In this document: piece by piece, positions 8,519-16,734 of the stretch | Numbering within the stretch: position 1 is the stretch's first letter | Layout: each line of letters starts with the position of its first letter | DNA from: JADGQM01 sp964441945 | GTDB lineage: Bacteria > Desulfobacterota > Syntrophobacteria > Syntrophobacterales > Syntrophobacteraceae | DNA length: 57,659 bases | Direction: 5' to 3' | Assembly (NCBI GenBank): GCA_964441945.1 | Contig: CAYTWB010000019.1 | Coordinates: 1-57,659, forward strand | Notes under the pieces: generated by a model | What the model saw: only the letters and a program-made list of their open reading frames with translations | What the model was told of the DNA's origin: nothing | The model's database searches: none | Translations under genes and position numbers: made by a program

Positions 8519-9154
8519 TCACCCGATCAGCGTCTTGGCCAGCTTGACCGCCTGCGGCGCATCCGGCGCATACCCATCGGCACCGATCAAATCCGAGAAG
8601 GCCTGATCAATGGGAGCACCTCCCACCATCACTTTGACCTTGTCTCGAAGGCCTTCGTCCTTGAGCGCCTGGATCGTATCCTTCATGGCCAGGCGTGTGG
8701 GGCTGTAGAGGGCGGAAAGGGCAAGGATCTGCGCTTCCTGGTATTTCAATTCCTTGATGAACTTGGCCACCGGCACGTCTACGCCCAGGTCAACCACCTT
8801 GAAGCCGCCACCCTCCAGCATCATGGCGACAATGTTCTTGCCCACATCATGAACGTCTCCTTCAACCGTCCCTATGACCACGGTGCCGACAGTCTGATGA
8901 AGCGACCCCTGCGTCATTTTGGGCCGCAACACCTCGAGGACCTCCTGGGCCGCCATTCCAGCAACCATCAGCTCCGGGACAAAAGCCTCAAAGCGCGAAA
9001 ACCGTTCCCCAACCGCGTCCAGGCCGGCTACAAGTCCTTCCTGAACAATGCTGTTGGGGCTGATGTTTTCACCCAAAAGCTTCTGCGCCAGTGCCCTGGC
9101 CTCCTTGCCTTTACCCTGTTCTACGTACTCACTCAGTGTTTTCAGTGTTGACAT
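8519..9154 (-). CDS. Corrinoid-binding methyl carrier protein
   Basis: The 211-residue protein is the methyl carrier of the operon. It has an N-terminal helical cap domain (residues 1-85) and a B12-binding Rossmann domain with the DxHxxG motif D100-V-H102-D-V-G105, where H102 is the lower cobalt ligand. The later conserved ALSALYSPT and VGGAP segments follow; YSPT in place of the common LTTT is a small difference. It is the first gene of the operon, with a GAGGAGG ribosome site, and is 46 nt ahead of the MT1 gene. Size matches MtaC/MtbC-type proteins. Confidence 0.93.
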   Translation of the reverse strand: MSTLKTLSEYVEQGKGKEARALAQKLLGENISPNSIVQEGLVAGLDAVGERFSRFEAFVPELMVAGMAAQEVLEVLRPKMTQGSLHQTVGTVVIGTVEGDVHDVGKNIVAMMLEGGGFKVVDLGVDVPVAKFIKELKYQEAQILALSALYSPTRLAMKDTIQALKDEGLRDKVKVMVGGAPIDQAFSDLIGADGYAPDAPQAVKLAKTLIG

Positions 9155-9184
9155 AGGTCGACCTCCTCACAGTCTTGGGGTTAA

Positions 9185-9199
9185 CGATACACCGTATCG
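9185..9199. promoter_or_regulatory. Palindrome in leader of corrinoid operon
   Basis: A perfect inverted repeat, CGATAC-acc-GTATCG, is centred 38 nt upstream of the corrinoid protein start codon, between the leader and the ribosome binding site. The two-fold symmetry and 15-bp length suit a dimeric repressor or activator. No regulator gene is adjacent, so the binding protein is unknown. Confidence 0.35.
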
Positions 9200-9764
9200 G
9201 TTGTGAAATGCTCCGCACAGAACAGGTGGTAGTCTCGCTCGGATGGTAGTGGTGAGAAGAGATGGCAATGAGGCGCTTTTGGAGGGATGATGCCATGCAG
9301 CGATCATGTTCTTTCCCCCTGGAGCCAACACAGCACCCATCTCTTCCTCCGTTTGGGATCAAACGGTAACGACTTTGAATGATCTGGACGAAAAGACCCT
9401 CCCCCTATGACAGCTGAGACGGCACCAAAAGGAACACCCAGTCGCCCCGCAGATGATCCCCTTGTCTTCATTGTATTCGATCATACTCCAGACACCCGTA
9501 CAGACGAAGAGACGGCCGTCAGAAGCACAACCCACGCCTCTGAAAGTGGGACTTCTCAAGCTTGACAACGAAAAGCGATCCGATTGGTGGTGAGATCCAA
9601 CTATGAGGGTTCGACCGATTCTGTACGGGACGGAGCGAAAGCTTTTCATGGTGATTACACCTTTCGCTAAGGCGCGAACCATGACAGCAAACTGCTTTCA
9701 GCTATAACTACGTATCACTTCGATCGAGCTTCTGTAGAACTATGAGAGGTTAGTTGCAGCTACA

Positions 9765-9777
9765 GTATTATCAATAC
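9765..9777. promoter_or_regulatory. Operator-like palindrome near +10 of corrinoid operon promoter
   Basis: The inverted repeat GTATT-atc-AATAC extends imperfectly to CAGTATT/AATACAG. It falls roughly 9-21 nt downstream of the predicted transcription start, a typical place for a roadblock repressor. Confidence 0.35.
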
Positions 9778-9792
9778 AGGCCTTACTCGTTA

Positions 9793-9822
9793 TCTATAAT
9801 CGCATATCACGGATACTGTCAA
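9793..9822 (-). promoter_or_regulatory. Sigma70-type promoter of corrinoid operon
   Basis: On the minus strand a perfect TTGACA (-35, 9822-9817) is followed after 18 nt by TATAGA (9798-9793), or after 17 nt by TTATAG. The start would be near 9786. The element lies 58 nt beyond the stop of the COG0523 gene and reads toward the corrinoid protein gene. Confidence 0.5.
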
Positions 9823-9879
9823 GGGGAATGCTGGCCGGAATATACCAACGAGACCGGTGAAACTGCTTTTATCCACAAT

Positions 9880-10806
9880 CTAGATGGTTTTACTGCCAAA
9901 AACCTTCCTAAGCTCTTCTTCAATAAACGCTTTGTCTTCCTCTCTTACGATCAACACGAGCTCTGTTCGCGGGATCGGTCCTTGCGTATCCTTTGCCTCG
10001 AACCCGGATCGAGACAGTTGTATCTCCATAACCCCCTTTTCAGTCAGTACAAAACCTTTTGACCTCACCATCTTGTGGCGATGCTTCTGGTAGAATTGCA
10101 GGAGCGCTTCTTTGAGGATGGGTGAGTGGCGGGCAAAGGAGATGGTGGCGAAACCGGCCGTAGAGTCCAGTTTCCCCAAAGATGGCTTGTCTTTTTTGCT
10201 GTTCACCCAGCCGGCAGCATCATAGCGCCGGGAGAGTATTTCGCCGTAGGCGACCTTGCCAAAGCTGGTTTCAAGAATAACTTCGCCGGAGCGGGCAGCC
10301 AATCGGAGTCGCCGCCGGGCTTCCAAGAGCGAGTCGGCGTCGATGAGGTCTATCTTGTTCAAGACGATGACATTGGCTGCTTCAAGCTGTTCCCACAGAA
10401 GGGGGGATCCCTCTGATAGCAGGCTGCCGGCATCGACCACGGTGATAATCCCTCCGAACTCAAGTCTTCCCTCGAAAACAGGCGTGAGGACCTGGCGGGC
10501 AATCTCCTGGGGAATGGCAAGCCCGGTTCCCTCGATCAAGATGATGTCTGCTCTCAGCGTATCCAGGGCAAACCTCAAGGAAGCCATCAGCTCTAAAAAC
10601 ATGCCGCAGCAAACACACCCCCCGGACAGATCGACGATATTGAGTGGATCAGCCTTGATCAGCCGGCGATCGATTGAAATATTGCCAAACTCATTCACCA
10701 GCACCATGATCCTCAAGTCCGGGGGAGCAGACGCAAGTATGCTGTTGATCAGCGTTGTCTTTCCCGACCCCAAATACCCCGAAATCACATAAACAGGCGT
10801 TGACAT
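9880..10806 (-). CDS. COG0523/CobW-family metal-handling GTPase
   Basis: The 308-residue protein is a G3E GTPase. It has a P-loop GYLGSGKTT (residues 10-18), the family cysteine motif GGCVCCG (CxCC), a Walker-B-like IILIEGTGLA and the NKID base-recognition motif, followed by the smaller CobW C-terminal domain. Such proteins deliver metals or help assemble metal cofactors, including cobalamin-linked ones. It lies directly upstream of the corrinoid operon promoter and last in the nhaB string. A link to cobalt supply for the corrinoid system is attractive but unproven; zinc or another metal is equally possible. Confidence 0.85.
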   Translation of the reverse strand: MSTPVYVISGYLGSGKTTLINSILASAPPDLRIMVLVNEFGNISIDRRLIKADPLNIVDLSGGCVCCGMFLELMASLRFALDTLRADIILIEGTGLAIPQEIARQVLTPVFEGRLEFGGIITVVDAGSLLSEGSPLLWEQLEAANVIVLNKIDLIDADSLLEARRRLRLAARSGEVILETSFGKVAYGEILSRRYDAAGWVNSKKDKPSLGKLDSTAGFATISFARHSPILKEALLQFYQKHRHKMVRSKGFVLTEKGVMEIQLSRSGFEAKDTQGPIPRTELVLIVREEDKAFIEEELRKVFGSKTI

Positions 10807-10896
10807 TCTTCTACCATTTCATAACCGGACCCTTTTTCAAGGCCCCTGGCTCAAAGGATGCGAGGATCCGTCGTCGAGGCTCGGCATCCGCATCTT

Positions 10897-11958
10897 TCAC
10901 CTCGTCCAGCGGTGATTCCTCAGCATTTCCAGCCGGCCTATTCCGTTTCGCCTGAACAGCGGGTGGCGGATCGCGGCAAGGGCCACCAGGAAACTGCCGA
11001 AGGCCCCATAACTGTAACCGGCAAATTCCGCGGCACAGGCCATGCTTGCGTCGGCACAGATATCGGGATTAAGATTGACGTCCAGGACATAGAAGCACCC
11101 GTCGCGCAAACGGAGGTCAATCCGGCCGTAATCCCTGCAGCCTATGGCGGAGTAGGCGGCTGCAGCCGTTTCGCATAAGCACCGGCGGGCCTCTTCATGC
11201 AGGGGTGCCGGAAGCACTGTCTCGATCTGTTGATAGTGCGAGGAACCCGGTGCAAACTTGGAATCATAGGTACAGAGCCTGTCGCGGATATCCGGAAACA
11301 ATGAAAAAGCCAGTTCCACAACCGGAAGCGGATCCGGCGCACTACTCCCCCAGAAGGACACACGAAACTCACGCCCGTCTATAAAGTCTTCCACCAGTGC
11401 AGGCTGCCGATAATGGTCCAGAACATGGGCAATCCTTTGCTGCAGCTCGCTTCTGGTCATCACGACGGAATCGGTCGAGATACCGATGCTGCAGTGTTCA
11501 TAGACCGGTTTTACAATGGCCGGATACCCTTCCCATCCATCCCCCTCCGTCTCCTCATAGACCTGCCACCGGGGAGTGGGAATGGAATGGCCTTCAAGAA
11601 TGGCCTTGACGGATTGCTTATCCTGGCTGAGCGCCAGTGCCCGGGAATCGGAGCCGGTGAAGACGAAACCGAGGGATTCCAGTACTTCAGCAACCAGGGC
11701 TTCACTCCGGGAAACCCCTGGAATGCCCTCACACCAGTTCAGAACAATGAAGTCCTCGGGATCAAACGCATGGAGCTCTGCAGCAATATTGGCGTCAACG
11801 ATGGGGATGAGCGTTACGGGATGCCCGATCTCCTCCAGTGCCGACCCGAGTCGATGAGTTTCCCTCACCGCTTCATCTCTTTCGTGAAACGCCCACGAGG
11901 GGTCCACATTGTAGATGAGCAGAACGGGCAAAGCGGCGGCAAATCCTGGTTCCGTCAT
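10897..11958 (-). CDS. ATP-grasp ligase, D-Ala-D-Ala ligase-like
   Basis: The 353-residue protein has the ATP-grasp fold. Landmarks are YPAIVKPVYEHCSIGIS (the glycine-rich, lysine-containing loop), LVEDFIDGREFRVSFWG, and the metal-binding DYGRIDLRLRDGCFYVLDVNLNPDI. It resembles D-alanine ligase relatives used in peptide-like or unusual ligations, not the housekeeping Ddl, which is encoded separately at 27479-28414. The start at 11958 leaves 14 nt after the YbaK gene; an ATG at 11982 would overlap it. Substrates are unknown. Confidence 0.75.
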   Translation of the reverse strand: MTEPGFAAALPVLLIYNVDPSWAFHERDEAVRETHRLGSALEEIGHPVTLIPIVDANIAAELHAFDPEDFIVLNWCEGIPGVSRSEALVAEVLESLGFVFTGSDSRALALSQDKQSVKAILEGHSIPTPRWQVYEETEGDGWEGYPAIVKPVYEHCSIGISTDSVVMTRSELQQRIAHVLDHYRQPALVEDFIDGREFRVSFWGSSAPDPLPVVELAFSLFPDIRDRLCTYDSKFAPGSSHYQQIETVLPAPLHEEARRCLCETAAAAYSAIGCRDYGRIDLRLRDGCFYVLDVNLNPDICADASMACAAEFAGYSYGAFGSFLVALAAIRHPLFRRNGIGRLEMLRNHRWTR

Positions 11959-11972
11959 CGGGCCACGCCTGT

Positions 11973-12434
11973 TTATTCGCACACAGCAACCTCGATGCCT
12001 CTGGTGATCGCCAGCAAATGATCGACGGTTATCGGCGCCGCAGAGTGTTCATTGCCGGCCGCCGCATACACTACCGGGAATCGTCGCATCGAGGCATCGA
12101 CAAGGACCGGCAAACCGTGCGGCAAAAGAAAGGGGCAGACCCCACCGGGAGCATAACCGGTGTAGCGGACCACCTCATCGCCTGCAGGGAGTCGGGCCCT
12201 GCCGGTCAATCCCCCTTCACGCTTGAGCCTGGATGTCTTGACTCTTACGTCCCCGGAGGTCACCACGAGCACGGGTGTGTTTCCAACAATAAAGAGAATG
12301 CTCTTGGCAATTTCCCCAACGGAACATCCCACTGCCTTTGCGGCAGCCTCCGAATTGGGTGTTGCTTCAACAAATTCCAGCACACTCACACCATGCACCT
12401 GCAGAAAAGCTTTCACATCTTCGATGGTCGGCAT
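11973..12434 (-). CDS. YbaK/EbsC-type aminoacyl-tRNA deacylase
   Basis: The 153-residue protein matches the YbaK/ProX family that hydrolyses mischarged aminoacyl-tRNA in trans. Visible family features include the early TPNSEAAAKAVGCSVGEIAKSI region, the lysine-bearing KTSRLKRE segment, and GYAPGGVCPFLLP. Length is typical. It is tightly spaced after nhaB (26 nt) and just before the ATP-grasp gene, so the three probably share a transcript. Which tRNA error it edits cannot be told from the sequence. Confidence 0.85.
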   Translation of the reverse strand: MPTIEDVKAFLQVHGVSVLEFVEATPNSEAAAKAVGCSVGEIAKSILFIVGNTPVLVVTSGDVRVKTSRLKREGGLTGRARLPAGDEVVRYTGYAPGGVCPFLLPHGLPVLVDASMRRFPVVYAAAGNEHSAAPITVDHLLAITRGIEVAVCE

Positions 12435-12460
12435 GTTGCTTCATTCCTGTTCAGCAGAGA

Positions 12461-13963
12461 TCAAAGCAGAAAGAGGATCGCCAGAAGACCGACGGTGGTC
12501 ATGCTGATGGTATAGGGGAGCGCCAGTTTTACCATTTCTCCGTAGGACAGCCGGATAAGCGGTGCCAGAGAGGATGTGAGGAGAAACAGGAAGGCGGCCT
12601 GACCATTGGGTGTCCCAACGCTCGCTATGTTCGTCCCCGTGTTGATGGCCACCGCCAGGAGGTCGAATTGCTCGCGGGAGATCCTGCCTTCGGCGAAGGC
12701 CTTCGCCGTTTCCGTGACATAGATCGTCGCCACAAAGACATTGTCACTCACCAGGGAAAGGATACCATTGGCAAAATAGTAGGCCGGAAGCTGGGCCCTT
12801 CCCTCCAGGGAGAGTGCGAAGTCTATCACCGGGTGAAAGAGTTGCAGATCATGGATCATCGCGATCACGGCGAAGAACACGACCAGCAAAGCGGTGAAGG
12901 GTAGTGCCTCCTCAAACGCCCTGCCGATGCGACGCTCATCCGCAATACCATTCATGGCGGTGAGCAGGATAATCACCATCAACCCAATGATCCCGACCTC
13001 GGCCAGGTGAAAGGCAAGGCTGACAATGAGCAGCAGTCCTGTGGCACCCTGAATGAGAAGTCTCGCCCGGGCCTGTGCTGTTCTATTCAGATCGTCCCGG
13101 GCGGTTTGTTTCTTGAGGATGCTGCGCACGGAATCGGGAAGCTCAAAGCCGTAGCCGAAAAGACGGAGTTTTTCGAGGAGCAGGCAGGTCAGCAGACCTG
13201 TGATCAGTACAGGGATAGAGACCGGTGCCACCCGAATAAAAAACTCCCCAAAACACCAGCCCATGGTATGGGCTATGAGCAGGTTCTGCGGCTCGCCGAC
13301 CAACGTGGTTACCCCTCCGAGGGCCGTGCCCACGGCGCCATGCATGACGAGATTGCGCAGAAAACCTCGAAAAACCCGCAAATCGGTCTGGTGATCTTCA
13401 CCGATTTCGGCATCATCGGACAGGTCGTGGATTGCCCGTCCCTGTTTTCCGGAAGCGAAGCGGTGATACAGATCATAAAAGCCGAAGGCCACGGCCATCA
13501 CAACGGCTACTACCGTGAGAGCATCGAGGAACGCTGAGAATAGGGCCCCAATGGTGCAAAAGAAGAAGGAGAGGGTGCGCTTCGAACGGGTCCCCAGAAG
13601 GATTTTTGTGAAAGTGAATTGAAGAAGCTCTTTCATGAAGTAGATGCCGGCAACCATGAAGATCAGGAGCAGCAGAACCGGAAGGTTGGCGGCCGTCTCA
13701 TTGTAGATGCTTTGCGGTGTGGTCATGCCAAGCAGTACGGATTGAACGGCCAGCAGTCCGCTCGGTGGCAGGGGATAGCATTTGAGTGCCATGGCCAGCG
13801 TGAAAATGACCTCGGCAAGGAGCACCCAGCCGGTCGGAAAGGGACCGGCGACAAGGAGGATAACGGGGTTGAGAACCAGGAAACCAATCAGGGTGTACTT
13901 GTACCAATCCGGAGCTTCGCCTAGAAAATTCTCCCAAATGCTGCGGCCGATTGCCTTCGGCAC
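12461..13963 (-). CDS. nhaB: Na+/H+ antiporter NhaB
   Basis: The 500-residue polytopic inner-membrane protein matches NhaB, which exchanges sodium for protons and supports pH and sodium homeostasis. Length is close to the E. coli protein (about 513). Recognisable segments are the N-terminal WENFLGEAPDWYKYTLIGF, the ETAANLPVLLLLIFMVAGIYFMK helix in part, and NTGTNIASVGTPNGQAAFLF near the C terminus. It starts a minus-strand gene string and is divergent from glgA. The sequence appears intact. Confidence 0.92.
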   Translation of the reverse strand: MPKAIGRSIWENFLGEAPDWYKYTLIGFLVLNPVILLVAGPFPTGWVLLAEVIFTLAMALKCYPLPPSGLLAVQSVLLGMTTPQSIYNETAANLPVLLLLIFMVAGIYFMKELLQFTFTKILLGTRSKRTLSFFFCTIGALFSAFLDALTVVAVVMAVAFGFYDLYHRFASGKQGRAIHDLSDDAEIGEDHQTDLRVFRGFLRNLVMHGAVGTALGGVTTLVGEPQNLLIAHTMGWCFGEFFIRVAPVSIPVLITGLLTCLLLEKLRLFGYGFELPDSVRSILKKQTARDDLNRTAQARARLLIQGATGLLLIVSLAFHLAEVGIIGLMVIILLTAMNGIADERRIGRAFEEALPFTALLVVFFAVIAMIHDLQLFHPVIDFALSLEGRAQLPAYYFANGILSLVSDNVFVATIYVTETAKAFAEGRISREQFDLLAVAINTGTNIASVGTPNGQAAFLFLLTSSLAPLIRLSYGEMVKLALPYTISMTTVGLLAILFLL

Positions 13964-14124
13964 TTTTTATCCTCCCGTAAAACCCGCAAAGCGCGTCTCC
14001 CAATCCACAAACGTTCAGCTGTGTACCCGGACGATCCACTCCACAACATTGCGCATAGAGGTGACTTACCGCCCCGCCGAAACGATCAAACAGGCTGCCC
14101 CATGGGAAGCTTGATGTAATCCCA

Positions 14125-14180
14125 CTAAGTCCCTATATTAGCCGTCGGAATCCGGCAAATGCAAGTGATTAAGGACTTAG
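14125..14180. promoter_or_regulatory. Inverted repeat between nhaB and glgA
   Basis: CTAAGTCC (14125-14132) and GGACTTAG (14173-14180) form a perfect 8-bp inverted repeat 40 nt apart. A small GCCG/CGGC pair sits inside. It lies in the roughly 300-bp divergent control region of nhaB and glgA and may be an operator pair or a structured leader. Confidence 0.3.
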
Positions 14181-14219
14181 CTACTTAGAAGAACCGGAAG
14201 AGCATAAGAAGATATCAGG

Positions 14220-14244
14220 CAGCCGGCTTGTTTGGTGCCGGCTG
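14220..14244 (+). promoter_or_regulatory. 5'-leader hairpin before glgA
   Basis: CAGCCGGC and GCCGGCTG form an 8-bp stem with a 9-nt loop. The hairpin ends 4 nt before the GGAGG ribosome site of glgA. No U-run follows, so it is unlikely to be a terminator and may influence message stability or translation. Confidence 0.35.
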
Positions 14245-14262
14245 AAACGGAGGTCTCGGCAG

Positions 14263-15729
14263 ATGCATATTGTGATGGTCACCCCCGAATGTGCGCCGGT
14301 CGCCAAAGTCGGCGGTCTCGGCGATGTGGTCCATGGGCTTTCAAGTGAGCTCCAGGCAAGGGGCCATCTCGTTGAGATCATTCTTCCGAAATATGATTGC
14401 ATGCGCTATGATCATATCTCAGAGTTGCAAAAAGCCCTCAGCGATCTTTGGGTCCCCTTCTATGATCAGCATTTTCACTGTGACGTCTTCTCAGGCCTGG
14501 TCCACGGCTTGAAATGCTTTTTCATCGATCCTCATTCGTATAAGGTGTTTTTCAACCGGGGTATCTTTTATGGACATCAAGATGATCCGGAACGCTTTGC
14601 GTTCTTTTCTCGTGCGGCATTGGAGTTCATGCTCAGGAGCAACAGAAACCCGGACATCATCCACTGTCACGACTGGCAGACCGGCTTGGTGCCGGTGCTT
14701 TTATTCGGTATCTACGAGGGCCTGGGCATGATTCACCCCAGGGTCTGCTACACGCTGCACAATGTCATGCACCAGTGTGTGACCGGAGACCCGGTGCTGC
14801 GGCAGGTGGGTCTGAATCCCCTGGATTACCGAACCCCGGATCGCCTGCAGGACAACCACAATCCTGAGGCTGTCAATCTGATGAAAGGGGGCATCGTTTA
14901 CTCAAACTTCGTCACTACGGTATCTCCCCGCTACGCTGAAGAGATCAAGTATTCCGCCCTGGGCTGCGGGCTGCAGCAGACCCTCCTGGCATACAGCAAG
15001 AAACTGGGAGGAGTTCTTAACGGCATCGATTACAGCATCTGGAACCCGGAGATCGATCCCCTCATTGCCTGTCGCTACCGGATTGATACGATCGAAGACA
15101 AGTACAAGAACAAGGAAGCCCTTCGCAATCGTCTGTGGCTGCGGCATGAATTCAAACCCCTTGTGGCTGTGGTGAGCCGGTTGGATCGTCAAAAGGGTGT
15201 CGAACTGATGCAGCACGCCGTCCTTTACTGCCTGGCCAACGGATGCCAGTTTATCCTCCTGGGATCAAGCCCTGATCCCAGGATCAATCAAGAATTCCTG
15301 GAACTGAAGCGGCGGCTGGACTACAGCCCGGACTGTCACCTGGAATTGTCCTACAACGAGGAACTGGCTCATCTCTTTTATGCCGGAGCCGATATGATCC
15401 TGATCCCCAGTGCGTTTGAACCCTGCGGACTCACCCAGATGATCGCCATGAAGTACGGGACCGTGCCGGTGGTTCGAAATACCGGCGGGTTGGCCGATAC
15501 GGTTTTTGATGCCGATTATGCCTCCAAGGCCCATCACGAACGGAATGGTTATGTGTTCAACGACTTGAGCCCACAGGACCTGGAATCGGCGCTAAGCCGG
15601 GCAATCGGGCTCTGGAACCTTTATCCCCGATACTTCCGGGAGCTGATGATCAACGGTATGCGCTGCGATTTCTCCTGGCGTCATGCCGCAGAGTATTATC
15701 AGAATATCTACGACTACATCAAGGAGTAG
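14263..15729 (+). CDS. glgA: Glycogen/starch synthase (ADP-glucose type)
   Basis: The 488-residue GT5 enzyme would elongate alpha-1,4-glucan from ADP-glucose. The N-terminal KVGGLGDVVHGL motif binds the nucleotide sugar. VVSRLDRQKGVELM opens the C-terminal GT-B domain, and PSAFEPCGLTQMIAMKYGT with NTGGLADTV forms the catalytic sugar-binding region. Length is normal. The start is fixed by the MHIVMVTPE N terminus and a GGAGG site. No other glycogen genes are adjacent. It is convergent with the next gene, with only 19 nt between stops. Confidence 0.93.
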   Translation: MHIVMVTPECAPVAKVGGLGDVVHGLSSELQARGHLVEIILPKYDCMRYDHISELQKALSDLWVPFYDQHFHCDVFSGLVHGLKCFFIDPHSYKVFFNRGIFYGHQDDPERFAFFSRAALEFMLRSNRNPDIIHCHDWQTGLVPVLLFGIYEGLGMIHPRVCYTLHNVMHQCVTGDPVLRQVGLNPLDYRTPDRLQDNHNPEAVNLMKGGIVYSNFVTTVSPRYAEEIKYSALGCGLQQTLLAYSKKLGGVLNGIDYSIWNPEIDPLIACRYRIDTIEDKYKNKEALRNRLWLRHEFKPLVAVVSRLDRQKGVELMQHAVLYCLANGCQFILLGSSPDPRINQEFLELKRRLDYSPDCHLELSYNEELAHLFYAGADMILIPSAFEPCGLTQMIAMKYGTVPVVRNTGGLADTVFDADYASKAHHERNGYVFNDLSPQDLESALSRAIGLWNLYPRYFRELMINGMRCDFSWRHAAEYYQNIYDYIKE

Positions 15730-15748
15730 GACGAAGGGCAGGATTCAC

Positions 15749-16663
15749 CTACAGGGAATCCCGTTCGATGATTTCTTGTTTCTCGCCGATGATCTTCAAT
15801 GCACTGCCGACCTTCTGAATTGTCCAGAGGTTCTCAGCTCGCCCGGAAACAGTGTTCCTGGCGTTCTGGACAAAGAACCTGGAGTTGAATTTCACTATTC
15901 TCAGATCCGGCTGGTCTATGACAATGATTACGATATCACCGTCTAATGAAGAACTGATCCTGTCCCAGTTCCGGAAATAGTAACCCTTGTCTCGACGGAT
16001 GAAGTCCCTGTTGACGGTTCCCTTTGAATAGTAGTCAACGCGGTCGCCGTAACACTCAAGCGATCGCTCGACATCCTTGCTCTGCATTCCATCGATGCAA
16101 TTGTACACAAATCGGACCACTTCGGCCCGGGTAATCGGAGCAGAAGCGGAAAGGGCCTCCTGGGTTCGGACCGTATCCGTTTCCTCTCCGGGTCCTGGAA
16201 TCGCCGGTTCTTCGCTTTCCGCCCTCAGCTGTTCCGTCGGCAACTCGGAACTGTCCTCCTCCTCTTCAACCGGCGACGGTCTTGAGGGTCCCTTGACCAC
16301 CGGGGAGCCGGCACCCGGAGCTGCCTCGCGCTTGAGAGGCGCGATATCGACCAGGATCGGCCTCTTGTCTTTGGTGATATCGGAAGCAGAGGTGTAGGTG
16401 ATCATCGCCTCTTTGTTCCTCAATCGCTCGGCAATCCCGGTCAGGGCGGAGATCTTCTGTTTGGTCATCCCGGGGTCCCAGTAGAAAACCAAGTTCGGTG
16501 CATAGACACCGTACTTGTCGACGTGGAGGATACTAACCTCCATCTTCTTTTCGGTTTTCACATCTTCGGTGTCAGCCGACGCCAGTTTGGTGCAGGGAAG
16601 AATAAACATGACAGCGAGAAGCGCTCTCATGAAGAAAAGAACCCACAGGTTAACCCTCATCAT
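15749..16663 (-). CDS. Secreted NTF2/SnoaL-like protein, function unknown
   Basis: The 304-residue product has an N-terminal signal sequence ending near ASA (residue about 30). An unclassified domain (about 40-105) follows, then a proline/glutamate-rich low-complexity linker (about 110-165), then a C-terminal domain (about 175-304) with the look of the NTF2/SnoaL fold (FVYNCIDGMQSKDVERSLEC, YYSKGTVNRDFIRRDKGYYF). Such secreted modules are often ligand-binding or structural. No catalytic motif is seen. An internal ATG at residue 12 is also a possible start. Confidence 0.65.
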   Translation of the reverse strand: MMRVNLWVLFFMRALLAVMFILPCTKLASADTEDVKTEKKMEVSILHVDKYGVYAPNLVFYWDPGMTKQKISALTGIAERLRNKEAMITYTSASDITKDKRPILVDIAPLKREAAPGAGSPVVKGPSRPSPVEEEEDSSELPTEQLRAESEEPAIPGPGEETDTVRTQEALSASAPITRAEVVRFVYNCIDGMQSKDVERSLECYGDRVDYYSKGTVNRDFIRRDKGYYFRNWDRISSSLDGDIVIIVIDQPDLRIVKFNSRFFVQNARNTVSGRAENLWTIQKVGSALKIIGEKQEIIERDSL

Positions 16664-16734
16664 GTACGACCTCTGCTCTTCGGAGTCGAATCAAGCTGCA
16701 TGATGTAAGGGTTTCTCCGCATCGTCGGAATGTC

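Larger units (their letters stand above)
9155..9792 (-). other. Long untranslated leader of the corrinoid operon
   Basis: About 630 nt separate the predicted promoter from the first structural gene. Short reading frames exist here (for example 9359-9682 on the minus strand), but none has family-like composition or a good ribosome site. I looked for a cobalamin riboswitch B12 box and did not find one. The stretch may hold an unrecognised structured leader, a decayed gene, or an unannotated small RNA. Confidence 0.4.

Noticed and set aside
9359..9682. 107-codon minus-strand reading frame in the corrinoid operon leader
   Set aside because: No ribosome site, basic and irregular composition, no family-like motif; more likely chance in a leader.
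9155..9880. Cobalamin riboswitch in front of the corrinoid operon
   Set aside because: Looked for because of the B12-dependent genes, but the conserved B12 box and core helices were not found.
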